Below are positions 47,801 through 60,100 of a stretch of DNA of 64,000 nt, in pieces. Below the pieces are notes generated by a model, which was not told the origin of the DNA, did not search any database, and worked only from the letters and a program-made list of their open reading frames with translations. The first letter of the stretch is position 1. The number at the start of each line of letters is the position of its first letter. The position numbers and the translations under genes were made by a program. The DNA comes from Calonectria ilicicola (lineage: Eukaryota > Ascomycota > Sordariomycetes > Hypocreales > Nectriaceae), in contig CP085826.1 of assembly GCA_020809705.1 (NCBI GenBank), positions 5,456,001-5,520,000 on the forward strand. Direction: 5' to 3'.

Positions 47801-49425
47801 ATCCATGAGTTCACCATCAAGAAAGTTCTCCGCCAAGTCCGGTCTGAGGAGGACGATAAAGTTTCGTGGATTGATGATGCCGATGTAAACGAAGAGCTCC
47901 AGGCAAAATGTTTATCATTGAAGACTTTGGTGAACCAGTTGCTGGGAAGTGAGCAAGAAGCCGATGCCGTCGAGCGGGCGCAGCCCGTATTTAAGCTCCT
48001 CAAGTCGTTTGTTGTCATGGAAGGGGAGTTCTGCAAGGAAAAGGGCACGCCCCTGGCTCACAAGAAACGCCTCAGGCTTCTTGCCGGCCAGCTAATTCTG
48101 AAGCTATGCACTGTGAGAAAGTATGATGATCAATTCGATGCTGCAAGTTTCAACAAACTGGCAGAGCTTGTCCAAGACAGCGAGCTTAATGTTCGCCGCC
48201 GCTTCATGGAGAAACTTCAGAACTATATCACCAGGGGGCGATTACGAGCCAGGTTCTACACAATCCTCTTTCTAGTCGCATTCGAGCCAGTGGCGGAACT
48301 GAAGAACAGGGTGGAAACTTGGCTTAGGTCGCGAGCTCGATTCTATGAAGAGAGCAAGCGACAAGTCTTGGAGGCCATGATAGGAAGACTGATTCCTCTG
48401 TTGGCTCACCATCCTGATTACAATTCGGACCCCCGTGATCTCGCAGACTTTGCAAACTATTTCCTCTTCTACCTTGGCACCGTTGCTTCAGAGGAGAATA
48501 TTTCCCTTATTTACAAGTATGCGGAGAGGGTCAAACAAACCCGGGATGCCATCAGCCCTGACAACAGTGAGAGATTGTATGTTCTAAGTGATCTCGCCCA
48601 GGCCATCGTTCGAAAGTGGCAAGAGAAGAGAAGCTGGGTCTTCCAAGCCTGGCCAAGCAAGGTTGGTCTACCAACGGGACTATATCAGGCCCTTCCATCT
48701 AGTGAGGTGGCGCAAGAGATTGCCAAGAAGCAATATATTCCAGAAGAACTTGATGAGAAGTTGGATGATCTGATTCGAGCAGTTGATCGCAAGAAGGTAT
48801 GGTTTCATATTGAACTAAGAAATGACACGATCTCTAACAATATGCGTAGAAGCGCAAGTCTATGGGTGAGCGACTTGATCCCCCTGCAAAAAGATCCAGG
48901 ACCCAGATCAAAACCGTAATTCGGGAGAAACGCGAGAAAAAGGTGAAGAAGAAGAAGACGTCGAAACCCAAAAAGGCCAAGGTCTCCAGGGGCGACTCCC
49001 CACCGCTTGCAGAGCGACGTCGTAGCGGCCGTGCTCATAAGGTGTCGGGCTATGCTGAGCGAGATGACGAAGAAGACGAGGCGGAGATGCTGCAAGGTGT
49101 CGCAGAATGGGAGTACGAGAACGATGGTGACTCCGACTCTGATGAGGAGGATGAGTCAGAACTCTCGGATATCCCCTCAGAGGGTGAGGAAGGGGATGAT
49201 GCCAAGGAAAGCGGCGCAGAGTCAGAGGATGATGAGCCAGCCAAGGACGACAAGGCTCCTGAATCTGAAGAAGAGGATACCGAGGCGCCCAAGTCTAACG
49301 GGCGCAAGACAGCCACCTCGAAGGGCAAGGCCACCAAGCCAATAGCCAAGACCAGCGCACGCTCGGCCCGGTCGACGAGGACACGAAGGGGCAAGGACGA
49401 CATGGAGGTGGACAGCGACGAGTGA
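44885..49425 (+). CDS. PDS5: Sister chromatid cohesion protein Pds5 (Spo76/BimD)
   Basis: HEAT-repeat regulator of cohesin, binding Scc1/Rad21 and working with Wapl and Eco1 to maintain cohesion; the Sordaria and Aspergillus homologues are Spo76 and BimD. Exons 44885-45301, 45362-48796 and 48850-49425 join in frame to 1475 residues, the normal length for filamentous fungi, with introns of 60 and 53 nt. After a short acidic N-terminus comes the conserved block SLEFDEELSWRPAKPIPTGTLLGRLERLSKEL, then HEAT-like repeats across about 1100 residues (for example RPAVRVDAMVLLGKLWAVGAGEL; VRRRFMEKLQNYITRGRLRARFYTILFLVAFEP). The last 200 residues alternate basic (KKVKKKKTSKPKKAK) and acidic serine-rich clusters, as in fungal Pds5 tails. 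It is convergent with the SNF5-family gene. Confidence 0.94.
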
Positions 49426-50271
49426 TTGAAAAGCAAGCTAGGCTTTTGAAAGCAACGAAAGTTTGTGTACGTTTGGGGAAAAGCAAGGGGTTACCGCCGG
49501 GTTGGCTTGGAGACCTGGTTTTTGTTGGGTTCATGAGCAGCTATTTTTGGGTCGGAGGTTTTTCTTGTTTTGTACTTCTCTCGGTTCTTCTTATATGGCC
49601 ACATGTGGAGGAGGTAACGATGGATGAGCAGATGTAAACGGGCTGTCTGCTTTGATGTCGGACGGAGTCTGGAGACCCATTGTATTTATGACTTGCGTAT
49701 ACCCAATTTCTCGCCCCGTGGCTGGGAAGAATGTTGAGACGCGTCTTCTCTAAGCTGATGTTCTTTTGGTGTACATTATGATGTCCATGTGATATTCAAA
49801 TTGGCCAAGGGGAGCTAAACCGGCCGTATCATTCGTCGATACATGATGCTTCATAAAGCCGACTGAACGCTTGAGCCATTTCCATGTCCTAACCCAGCTA
49901 TATATTTGGTTTTTAGAAAAACCCTTCTCTCCCCTCCTCCTCCAAGCCAAGTCCTTAAAAAAAATGAGGCCAGCCTTGCATAGAGCGGGGAGGGGGATCC
50001 TCATTCACTTCTGGCAACACCAATACAGTTCCTCCTCCTCGTCCAAAACCCCCCCGCCCGTATTCTTCCTGCCGCGTGAAAATGTTTACCTATGTACAAG
50101 TTTTACTTCCCGAGAATGGATAGCTAAGGAACACACAAATAAAAAGAGAAAAGTTAAAGAGGAAAAAAGAACGCCCCCTTTGTCCTTGCCAACATCTTAG
50201 TCTCTACAGTACAGAACCGAAATAGCACAAGTGAAAAAAGGACGCCAAGCGAGTAGGACACGCGCCTGAAT
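49426..50271. other. Convergent spacer PDS5 to SNF5-family gene
   Basis: About 0.85 kb of 3' flanking DNA, including a CT-rich patch at 49920-50060. No gene is seen. Confidence 0.6.
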
Positions 50272-52465
50272 CTATGAGGCAGAGCTTGATGATGCGGCCT
50301 CCTGAGCCTGGCGTTGCCGAACCATTTCACGGTGGCCTGAGAACTTCAGATGGGCCTCAAACTTCTTCGCTGTCATGTCAGGGCCAGGGGTATACAACTT
50401 GGTGGTGCAATCAAGGCATCGAATGCGCGGCAACCAAGCAAACTTGACACCTTCGGGAAGAGGTTGACCCTGAATAGGCAGTTCGGTGTTCGGATCCAAG
50501 TAAGAGTACTTCATTATAGCCTCGAACTTATCGCCGTTAGGATACTGCTTCTCTAGCTGCTTTAGGGCATTGATGAGCCACTCTGGAGGTGGTGGCTATG
50601 ATATCGCATTAGCATAACCATCATTGCAAGATATCACCGACTGATATGGATTAACTTACAGCTGGTGGGGGGGATTGCCCGGGAACGGGCGGGGGGGCAG
50701 GCAGGCGGCCGATCTGGCCAGGGGGGAATGATGAACCGCTCTGAGGAGGCTGAGGAGGTTGAGGCGTAGAGGATGTGGGAGCAGATGGTGGAGGCATGGC
50801 TTTTGAGGGAATAGGGACGGTGGTGGGAACCGGTGTGGGCACTGGTGTCTGAGAAGGTGTTCTGAGATCGCGGTAGTCGCCCTTCAGCAGCCTCTTCAAC
50901 TTCTCGCGGCTCACCTTCAACGTCACCCACATATGAGCTGGCTCCTCTGTTTCCTCCCTAAAGCGGCGGGATGTCCTAGTCTCGTGGTGATGTGACACGG
51001 AACCAGCTTCAGGAGTCTCTGAGCGGCCCAGGTTTGCCATTCTCTGCTGTGCGGCAGATGCGGCGCCGCGCATTCCGCGAGTTCGAGCTGTGCCGCCAGT
51101 GATTTGTGATGGAGCAGGGGAGTCGGGAGCTGAATCCTCGCTCTCGTCTGATTCTGAAAGATCGCCATCACGAACCACACGCTTTCTGTTAGCACCAGCG
51201 GCCCGCTTGTACAATCGACTCTCATCAATCGAGGTGGCTGCTCCAGGAAGGACGGACGAAACGATGAGGGTGCGGATTGTGCGTTGTCGTTCTCGGAGAT
51301 CAGGGAGCTGAGGACCGCCTCTCCGGTTAATGGATCGCTTCTGGCGACGCTGCTCGCGCGAGAAGATAGTTTCGTTTCGCTCCAGATCCGCCTCGCTAAG
51401 TTCGTACAGGTAAGGGGCATATTCTTTGGCTTGCTGCTGAGGTCGGAAAACAACGGGAAGGGGAGTCTGTAGGAAGGCGTTGACGAGATCAGGATCCTCG
51501 ATGGGTCTCCCATCGAATGGGTGACCAATGCTGTACAAACTCCTAGTAAAAAGTTGCGTCTGTTCACGGATGCAGTGCGCAATAGCCGTTGTGAATTCTC
51601 CAGAGAGTGAAAGGTCTCTCGCCATCGAGGCGGCGAAATCTTCGGGTGAGTTGGCAGGGTTGTTGATGTCCCATTCAAACTGATCCACAAGCGTGTGTGC
51701 CCCAATCGTGATGTTGAGCTTGATCAGAATTCGCATTTCATCGTTTTTATAAGCAGAATACGGGAGTTCGGGGTCCAACGCGTCTTCTTCCGAGTAGGCA
51801 AATGGATAAAAGTCATTTAGTTGCTCGCGCATCTGCTGGACAACTTGTTCATATACAGGCTGTGATGCGGGTGCCTTCAGACCCATGTCCTCAACCAGCT
51901 GAGCTGCGAAAAGCTCAACCTGAAGGAGGCGCTCATGGAGGTTCCATGTAAAGGTGTCGCGTAGCTTAATCTTGTCCCATTCAACCTCTAGTCGCAGTGG
52001 AACCAGCTCCTCGTGCTGTTCTGCTTGTTTCAGCATGTCCTTGCGCTTATACTTGAAGGGTGGTGTGGTCCGTTGGCCGGGTCGGGGTTTCTGGGAGGGA
52101 TAAACGATCCTGGATGGTGCCTGGTTCTCGGTATAACCGTTGGCAAAGCCATTGTAGCCTTCACCGTAAAGTCTGCTGGGTGTAAACCATTGGCGATAGT
52201 CGGTGCGGACCATGCGATACTCCTGGATCTTGTCGCGCGTATCTGTGGTTGACTTGCGAGTCTGGTCGAGCTGGCCGCCCAGCGCGGCAGCAGCAATGGC
52301 ATCACGGGTGATGAATCGCTCGACCATAAGCTTATCAAACGTCTCTTTGGTGCGTACAGGCATCCCGGTTGCCGAGTTAGGCGTCGAGTCCTTGTCGGTG
52401 CCGGACGTCGCGGTTGATGCCGGTCCCGTCGCAGGAGCCATGGACGCGGAGGGTTGAGCAGCCAT
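50272..52465 (-). CDS. SNF5-family chromatin-remodelling subunit (Snf5/Sfh1)
   Basis: Core subunit of a SWI/SNF- or RSC-type nucleosome remodeller in the nucleus. Exon 1 (52465-50660) and exon 2 (50595-50272), split by a 64-nt intron, give 709 residues. The SNF5 domain lies at about 152-312. It has two related repeats: the first starts [23 protein letters not shown], and the second starts [26 protein letters not shown] and ends [13 protein letters not shown] conserved [30 protein letters not shown] helix follows, then a serine- and proline-rich linker. The C-terminus has PPPEWL and a putative zinc finger with C662, C665, H684 and H690 (RIRCLDC, then AHLKFSGH). Assignment to Snf5 or Sfh1 is open; filamentous fungi often have this domain order under either name. 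It is divergent from the Ebp1-like gene. Confidence 0.88.
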
Positions 52466-53897
52466 GGCGGACGATCGTTGGTCGCGGCGCAGCGGAAGGG
52501 CCGCGACAATGGCGGGAAGGAATGAGGACGCGCAGGGCTCGGATTCGAAGGGCGATGCGCGATGCGAGGCAGATGTCGTCGAGTTGGATAGTAGATGGCT
52601 GAGGGCGTTGTGGTAGCGCGAGGCCAGAAAAGGTGCCAGGCAGTAATTGACTAGGAGAGGATTCTGCCGTGCCCGCGAATGGCGAAACCTCCTGTTGGCT
52701 TGAGAAAAGAGGCAATGGCACAGACAATGTATGTACTAGTACTTTGTGGATCCACCTATTCTTCGCGCAGCTTTTCGTACATTATACTTCACTAGCCACA
52801 CTTTGACCTCAGCGCGCGCCACCACATGGCTGGTGTGGCGCGCGCTGAGGTCAAGCTGGGCGCGTCATGCTTTGCTATATACACCATGTCACATGAAACA
52901 CCGAATTGCTTCTCATCCTTGGCACATTCTATCTGTCGGGTGGGTATTTTTGCGTCTTTCTGTGGCCAGGACGCTTCTGCTTCTGTTTAGCGCTTAATTA
53001 GCATATGTGCTATGGCTATGTAGTCAATATGGCTTGTCGCTTAACGGTTGGCCAACCCTTCAAAACGAACTAAGTTGGTTGTTTGTTTGAACATGTCACG
53101 ACAATCACCATTTATACAGCGAAGAAATTACGCAAAAAACAAACGACTCGACCAAAGTACCACCAAAAACGGCAATCAAAACGCCCCTCTCAAATAGTCA
53201 CCATCAGCTGCATACCAAATTTTGCAAATTACAAATTGGATCTGGCATATAGGGTAAGCAGAGGGGTACATCCATCGGTTACCCAAGACGGAAAGCAGGT
53301 AGGGCTGGATGAAGTCATTTGTCACTCTCCTGTAACACGAGGTTTCCACCGAGCACACAACGGCAATGCTGCGTGGAAGTAAACCAGAACCGTGGCACCA
53401 AAGCTTCCCAGGGGAATTTACCTCCCCCTTCTTGGTCACAGCATAGAAAAGGCTTGCATGGCAAAAAAAAACAAGATGCCAAGCAAAGACATGAGAAGTC
53501 CGAAACGGGCTATTATGGAGCACAGCAAGGTTCTCAGCTAGAATGGGTCTGATTTGCTGATGATGCTCGACGTGCTTGAGGTCTGTGGCGCACGCACACG
53601 CGCCCACAAAGATGGACGCACACGAGGCACACATTCAAGCGCACACACAGAATCAAGCTATGGGGCGACTTTACCTGCCCCGAACCCAGCTAATCATAAT
53701 ACAATAACCCCTCCACCGTCCACAGTCGCTCGTCTCTCCACCAACCCTCGAAACCCTCCCAAACCCCTCCTCGCAAATTCCACCTGCTCCTGCTCTGAGT
53801 GACTTGCTCTGAGCATCCATCCGTCCTCCACCAACCTCTATACCCATACCCGTACTTGTACCTGTGCCTGGCCAGACCGGACCAGCTGCTGCACACC
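52466..53897. other. Divergent promoter region, SNF5-family gene to Ebp1-like gene
   Basis: About 1.4 kb. It holds a perfect 20-bp inverted repeat at 52803-52854 (listed separately), an AT-rich middle, and a CT-rich leader next to 53898. A 152-codon ATG-initiated frame on the minus strand (53634-53176) shows no recognisable domain and is not called. Confidence 0.6.
52803..52854. promoter_or_regulatory. Perfect 20-bp inverted repeat (hairpin or cruciform)
   Basis: The left arm (52803-52822) starts TTGACCTCAG and ends GCCAC; the right arm (52835-52854) is its exact reverse complement, ending CTGAGGTCAA. The loop is 12 nt. The inner halves of the arms are alternating GCGCGC. It lies about 340 bp upstream of the SNF5-family start and about 1.05 kb upstream of the Ebp1-like start. 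It could extrude as a cruciform, form an RNA hairpin if transcribed, or be a dimeric transcription-factor site. No ORF or T-run suggests a terminator. Confidence 0.8.
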
Positions 53898-55547
53898 ATG
53901 TCGGAACAGAAGGACCAGAAGGAGGTTGTTGGTGAGTTTGCCTCCTCCAGCCCGTCGTTTACACTCCCACTGCTTCCCGTGGACACGTGCGCCTGCAATT
54001 TTGCCATTGTTTGCTGGCTGTCGTGTCGCCATCCAAATTTCGTTACTGTAGGGCCGCTGGCTATACTATGGGGATGCTCAGTACCCCTCGTCGCTACCCC
54101 GCTACAAGAGCAACACCAGAGCTCCGGCACCAGCTTTTTCGCGACCATCCCTTTGCTCTCAATTTGGCGACAAAATACCCGACTAACTGCTGTGAAAACC
54201 AGATTACACCCTCAACAACCCTGATACTCTCACCAAGTACAAGACCGCTGCCCAGATCTCGGAGAAGGTCCTTGCCGAAGTCTCCAAGCTTGTGGTTCCT
54301 GGCGCCAAGTTCATCGATGTTTGCCAGGCCGGTGACAAGCTGATCGAGGAGGAGGTCGGCAAGGTCTACCGAGGCAAGAAGGTCACCAAGGGTACGTTTC
54401 GACCATCTTCACTCGCACGTATAGTCGCGACTCGCATCTGACACTGCAAAAGGCTTCTCTCACCCCACCACCGTCTCTCCCGCGTCCTACGTCACTCCTT
54501 ACACTCCCCTCACCTCGGACGAGGCCGAGGCTAACCTCGAGATCAAGGAGGGCGAACCCATCAAGATTCAGCTTGGCGCCCAGATCGATGGATTTGGTTC
54601 CATTGTTTGCGACACTGTGATTGCCAAGTCGGCTGACAAGGCCGATGAGCCCATCACTGGACGAGACGCTGATCTGCTCCTGGCCAACTACTATGCCAAC
54701 GAGCTTCTTCTGCGATTGATGATCCCCCCCGGAACCCTGGCCCAGGGTACCGAGGAGGAGAAGGCCAAGGCTGCTTCCAAGAAGGCCCCTACTCAGTCAC
54801 AGATCACCAGCCTCATCGAGAAGATCACGAAGGCCTATGACGTGAACCTTGTTGAGAGCACTACTTCGTGGTTGTTTGACCGCAATGAGATTGAGGGAAC
54901 CAAGAAGATTGTCCTCGCCCCCGCTGAGGGATCTAAAGGCGAGGGTGTTCCCGAGCTTGGCGAAGTCTGGGGTGTCGAGATGGGCGTCAGTCTGGGCTCT
55001 GGAAAGGTCAAGTCAATTGATCAGCGAGCCACTCTCCACCGCCGTACCAACCAGACCTATCTCCTGAAGCGACCAACATCTCGCAAGGTCCTTTCCGAAG
55101 TCCAGAAGAAGTTTGGTACCTTCCCCTTCAGCTTGAGACAGCTAGAGGATGAGCGTGATGCCAAGTCTGGTGTTGTGGAGTGTGTTCGCGGCAATGTCTT
55201 CCGCCAGTACGAGCTGGTTGGCGACAAGGATAATGGCAATGTTGCTCGTTATCTCACCACCTTTGGTACGTGAACCCATTGGCATATCTGGATGGATCAA
55301 GCGATCAAAGGAAGATAGAGAAATATCAAGACGGTACCATGCTAACATGAATACAGCTATCACCAAGAACGGTATCACCAAGCTTGGTGCCCCCCCTGCT
55401 CTTGACCTAACCAAGGTCCAGTCCGACAAGAAGATTGAGGACGAGGAGATTCTCAAGATTCTGGAGCAGCCTATTGCCCGAAACACTGGCAACAAGAAGA
55501 ACAAGAACAAGAAGAAGACCGCCGCTAAGAAGGAGGATGAGGCGTAA
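53898..55547 (+). CDS. Ebp1/PA2G4-like M24-fold protein (42-kDa curved-DNA-binding type)
   Basis: Homologue of human PA2G4/EBP1 and fission yeast Cdb4, proteins with the methionine-aminopeptidase fold but no peptidase activity; they bind ribosomes, RNA and DNA and affect growth. Exons 53898-53931, 54203-54391, 54453-55265 and 55357-55547 join in frame to 408 residues. Intron 1 is long (271 nt); the others are 61 and 91 nt. Recognised blocks are YTLNNPDTLTKYKTAAQISEKVL, VPGAKFIDVCQAGDKLIEEE, FSHPTTVSPASYVTPYTPL, IKIQLGAQIDGFGSIVCDT and the helix TSLIEKITKAYDVNLVES. The C-terminus is lysine-rich (NKKNKNKKKTAAKK), as in EBP1 where it binds RNA. A hidden exon within intron 1 cannot be excluded, but the phase is already correct. 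Confidence 0.92.
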
Positions 55548-57116
55548 ATGAGGCGGAGAAGAAATGAATGGTTCAGGGGCCAAGATCTACCAACCTGATT
55601 GATGAATGGGGAAGAGGCGCACGGGAAAAAAAAATTCACAGCATGTATATCGGCAAATCGGGCCATAGCTGGGCTGTCGTGGGGGCTGGTCTCATTGATG
55701 AAAGGCTCCTCATGGCGCCCGGCCTGTTGAGGGCCGCTGGGGGGCCGGAAAGCTCCTCGGAAGCGGTATTCATCGTGTTAGCTAAGGTAGTCGAGCAGAG
55801 GTCAGGTATATAGAAACGAAACCCAATAGGCCCGGCACTGACAAGTCGCCTTTCTCAACAACGATCAGGCAGAATCTGAAATCCGGCTTGTGACTGGAGA
55901 CCAATTCATATATGTCCTGACTGTGTAACAGGTGCAAGGTCCTGGGACCTAACTGAGATGAAGGGGTGTGGGAGTGACTGAGTGATGACCAGGGCAAAGT
56001 GCACATGGGATGATAGGTTGACAATCATCGCCACAAGGATGATGCGTCATTGAAAACAACAAAGACAGGATGCAAGGGATTTCGGGGCAAGAGAAAAACC
56101 AGGCAATGTGCGGGCGGACCATGGAATGGGAAGCCGACCGGCCTGCAGGCGGATCAGGGCCTTGGACAGCACAATGAGGGACCCAATGCAACGCCAGTGC
56201 CAGACAGTGCGGGTGGGTTTGGAGTCTCCCACTCTCCCGCTCCCAGCCAATACGCCATGCATCCCGCGCCCCCTTGCCACTTACATTGCAGATGGGGTGC
56301 GGGAGAGTGTCTGCTACGACACCATCGTCTGAAGCGCTGGCCCGGTCTTGGGGATAATGAGCCCGTTCAGCGAATCCAGCCCGGCAGCATGGGACCTAGG
56401 CGAGTTGAGTCTGGTAACGTCGGCGCCAATGGGCAACGGGAGCGCGGCTCTAGCTTATAAGAAGCGTAGGGCGGTGGGTAACGCACCTTAATAACACACC
56501 GGGATGGACATAGATGTGCCAAGATTAAGACCTGTCTTGTTAGTCGAGGACGGGGATAGAAAGCAATGGACGGCACGCAACGAAAGAGAGGAACCCGACT
56601 GTCGTCGGCTGTTGGGCTTGCCAAACAAGGCACCGGTCAGCAGCGGCCGGGTCCAGGCGGCCAGTCGATGCTCACTGTGCAGTCCAGACGGTGTGCAGCG
56701 AACAACGTGTGCAGCGCGGTGCTGGCAATCCATGTTCGCAAATGCGAGGTTGTTGCAGTGCTTGCGGCAACGAGTGTAGCGCTTCTGTAGTGCTGTTCTG
56801 CTGCAGAGAGTGCTCGGGGCGGGTTGCTCGTGGCACTTGCCCCCCCTTGTCCGACACGCCGCCTCCTCCGACGCCTGTCTCTGGGGACCTCTTCTACCCA
56901 CACCCTGCCTCGCTTTTTCTTCTCCTCCTCAAGAAAGCGCGTCCTCTGCTGGAAAAGACGCGATCCTGCAGCAGATATTCATGCTGCTGCCCGAGAGCCA
57001 AGTATTTTTGCACCCCCGTACGCACTTGTCGCGCCCTTCACTAACACGTTTGCTGCAGGCCTGAAGAGGTGCGCTGCCCGTCCCGCGGCCCAGGGGCGAC
57101 CAGCCAGCCGGGCACC
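55548..57116. other. Spacer between Ebp1-like gene and Rco1-like gene
   Basis: About 1.57 kb between co-directional genes. It holds the Ebp1-like 3' UTR and the promoter and leader of the Rco1-like gene. TGC-rich DNA at 56690-56830 gives cysteine-rich frames, but these lack a good start and other support. No gene is called. Confidence 0.55.
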
Positions 57117-60100
57117 ATGATTTCTTCCAACACGCGAGCTTCGCGATCTCGCTTTTCAAGCCCAGCACGGCCTGCGAATGGCAACGCGAATGGTTCATCC
57201 GATCAATCAAAGGGCTCTGCAAGCCAGGCATCAAGGGCATTTATGCAAAGATGGCTGGAGCCTTCGGTTCAGGCCAAGGCAAGCTTCGAGGATGATGGTT
57301 TAATGCGACATGGCGTTGTCGAGAACATGGCGCCGCTGGGTGCGCTTCCAAAGAACAAGAAGGCGGGCTCTGACACGGGGTCCTCGGTGCGCAAGATCAT
57401 TTTGAGGCCGTCGGGTGGGAATGCTGCAAATTCTGCCTCAGAGCCCGCACTGGACGCCCCAGCCTCTGCATCGTCCCCTCCACCTGCCATAGTGCCCCCT
57501 ACACCGCCACGCCGGAGGTCCATCGCCGTCAAAGTCCCAGCGGACGATGACGAGGACGACGAGGACTACGACCCCAAGGTCCCCCCCAAACGTCGTCAGT
57601 CAGCTCGTGTGTCCCTGGGAAAGCGAGGTCGGAGGTCTTCAGGCGGCAGGAGGAGTTCTGTGTCCGCCGTGACCAAACCCACCACGCCGAAGGAGACTAG
57701 GAGCTCCAAGGAGGCCAAGGAAGCTAGGGAAGCCAAGGCAAAAGAATCCCCTCAAATTGAGCCCGAGGAGAGAGAATTCGCAGACAAGGTCATTGACTCA
57801 GCAGTGGCGGAAGCCCTTAAACATTACCGTTACCCAACGGCTTGGGCGCTGAGAAAGCTTTACGACGAAAACTCGCACAAACAGAGCTTCGTGACTATGA
57901 TTGAGGACGTTTTTAGCCAGACGGCCGACGCAGCAACTTTGCGAAAGTTCTCGAAGCAAATGGAGCAGAAGAAGCGCGAGGGCAAGAAGGATAATCAGGG
58001 CTGCTACTACTTCATCACCCCAATCACCAACCACCGCTTCACACCACACAAGCCCAAATCGGCGCCCTATGCCCATCTGTTGCATCAGGAAGAAGACGAA
58101 GAAGAACAGGAAATAGAGGAACCGCAGTCGGAGGATCGGGCATCCAAGAGGGCCAAAACGTCGCACTCTGCTCATACCCACACACACGCCACCCGCGACA
58201 CGCCCCGAAAAATGGCGTCGGGGGTCAGCGCCAGCACCAGCCGGCATGGCATCAATGGCGAGCCGCGAACACCCACGCGGAAGCGAAACAGGCGCGATTC
58301 AGCATCGAGCGACTCATCCCTCTCATCCGTCATGAGTCTGTCGTCGCCCGAGGTGAGCATCGCAGCCATCAGCCCAGTCCGGAGAGCAAACGCTCGCCCT
58401 GGGCCTGACTCCAGTGATGCGCCAAAATCTCGGCCAATCACCACTCGCCGCAAATCACTCGCCTCCAAGTCCAAGCAACCCAGATCCAGTCCATCCACAT
58501 CAAACTCTCCCACACATCCTATTTCATCCAACATCTCTGCGGCCGATGCCAGTGTCAGTGCCAGCATGCCGGGCAGGGTTTCCACTGAGCAACTCTTCCC
58601 TAATCTGCCTAGAAAACAGTCTAAGGCTGCCAAGGGATCTGGCAAGGCCCCTATGTCCGCCGACGACACCCCTAGTGGGGACCAAGACTCATTTTGGGAT
58701 CGAAGGCGGGATGCACGGCGCTTCGCAACTAGTGTCACTGGTGAGGAGAGCTGTGTTCGTGGTGCGAGCGAGGAGCCGGTTGTCACGCCGGTCAGAAAGA
58801 CGAGGAAGACGCGCCAATCCATTGCTATCCCACCCACCACCAGGTCTACGCGATCTGCCAGCAAGCGGCCTCACGATGAGGTTGATATGACAGTCTCACC
58901 TGTTGCATTATCATTTCAGGATGGCAGTTCTACGGTTGGGTCACGAGCTGCGACCCCGTCGCTTCGTCCAAGCAAGAAGCCGAGATCTGGTCTCCGCGTC
59001 AAGTCATCGTAAGTAACGTCATGATTCAATTCCCCCATCGTCTGCTGTCGCGACAGCATGCTTTTCATCACCGCGAAGTCATTTCTGGGCCCGCGACCAT
59101 CATGCTGAGATAGCTTTTTGTTTTGATATGAGCTACCTGCAGAGTTGGGTCGTCGCGTGTGGCCACGTCTCATTTAATCTCACTTTGATTCACATCAAGC
59201 GTCGCGTTGAGAAGTTTTTACGCGTTTCTCGCTTTTGTGCGCCAGATAATCCTGTTTACTATTGGTATATGTCGTGAAATATGCTAACTCTGCGCTTTCT
59301 TGCTTCTAGACCAGTGAAGAAGAGAGGGGGAACCGCTGCAGGGCTTCCTCGAGCTACGACCGACCCGTTGGCGACTGCCAACGCGCCAAAAGACCAGGTA
59401 TGTGATGTTTTCCTCATGTCGGATGCACCTAGGTTGTGTTGGAGCTGGATTTCGCGATGTATTCATAGGGGCTGCCTTGATTTCGCGATGTCCCAGTTGC
59501 GGCAACTTTTTTCCCCATTGCCTGGCCAGGATCACCAGACAGAGCAATTTTGGTGGCCCCTGCAGATCCGCTTTTCCGGCCAGCCCCCCCGACACGCGAA
59601 GGACATGTGGATGTGACAGAATGAGTGGTAGCTGACAGGTGACCCCTAGGCGTCGGACAATGATGAAGATTGTTCCGCCTGCGGTGCGGCCGGCGATGTC
59701 GTCTGCTGCGACGGCTGTCCCCGGTCATTCCACTTTGAGTGCGTGGGCATGATCCAGTCTGAAGATCTCCCTGATGAATGGTTCTGCAATGAGTGCGTGT
59801 TCAAGCGGTTCCCATCACGGATTCCGGTTCACAAGGGCGTTTTTGCCAGTGCCTTGAACAACCTCGAAAAGAGTATCCCTAGGGCTTTCAGCCTTCCCAA
59901 GCGCCTGCAGACGCGATTTGAAGGTGTCAAGGCCGGTGCTGACGGCGATTACGAGGAGGCCACCGCTGCCAAGACCACCAGGTAAGTGCCACTACTCGCA
60001 CTGTATAACGGCTGTAACGGGCTAACCATGGCGTGAATTTGTAGGAAGAAGAATGGTTATGAGGAGATCCCGGATTTCTTCAAGCAGCGTGAAGAAGGCC

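Noticed and set aside
53176..53634. 152-codon ORF on the minus strand between the SNF5-family and Ebp1-like genes
   Set aside because: Starts with a run of cysteine and alanine codons from CA/GT-rich DNA, no domain, poor codon bias; lies in a promoter region.
56691..57044. Cysteine-rich plus-strand frame upstream of the Rco1-like gene
   Set aside because: No good ATG in the right place; the cysteines come from a TGC/GCA-rich patch and do not form a known knot or finger spacing.
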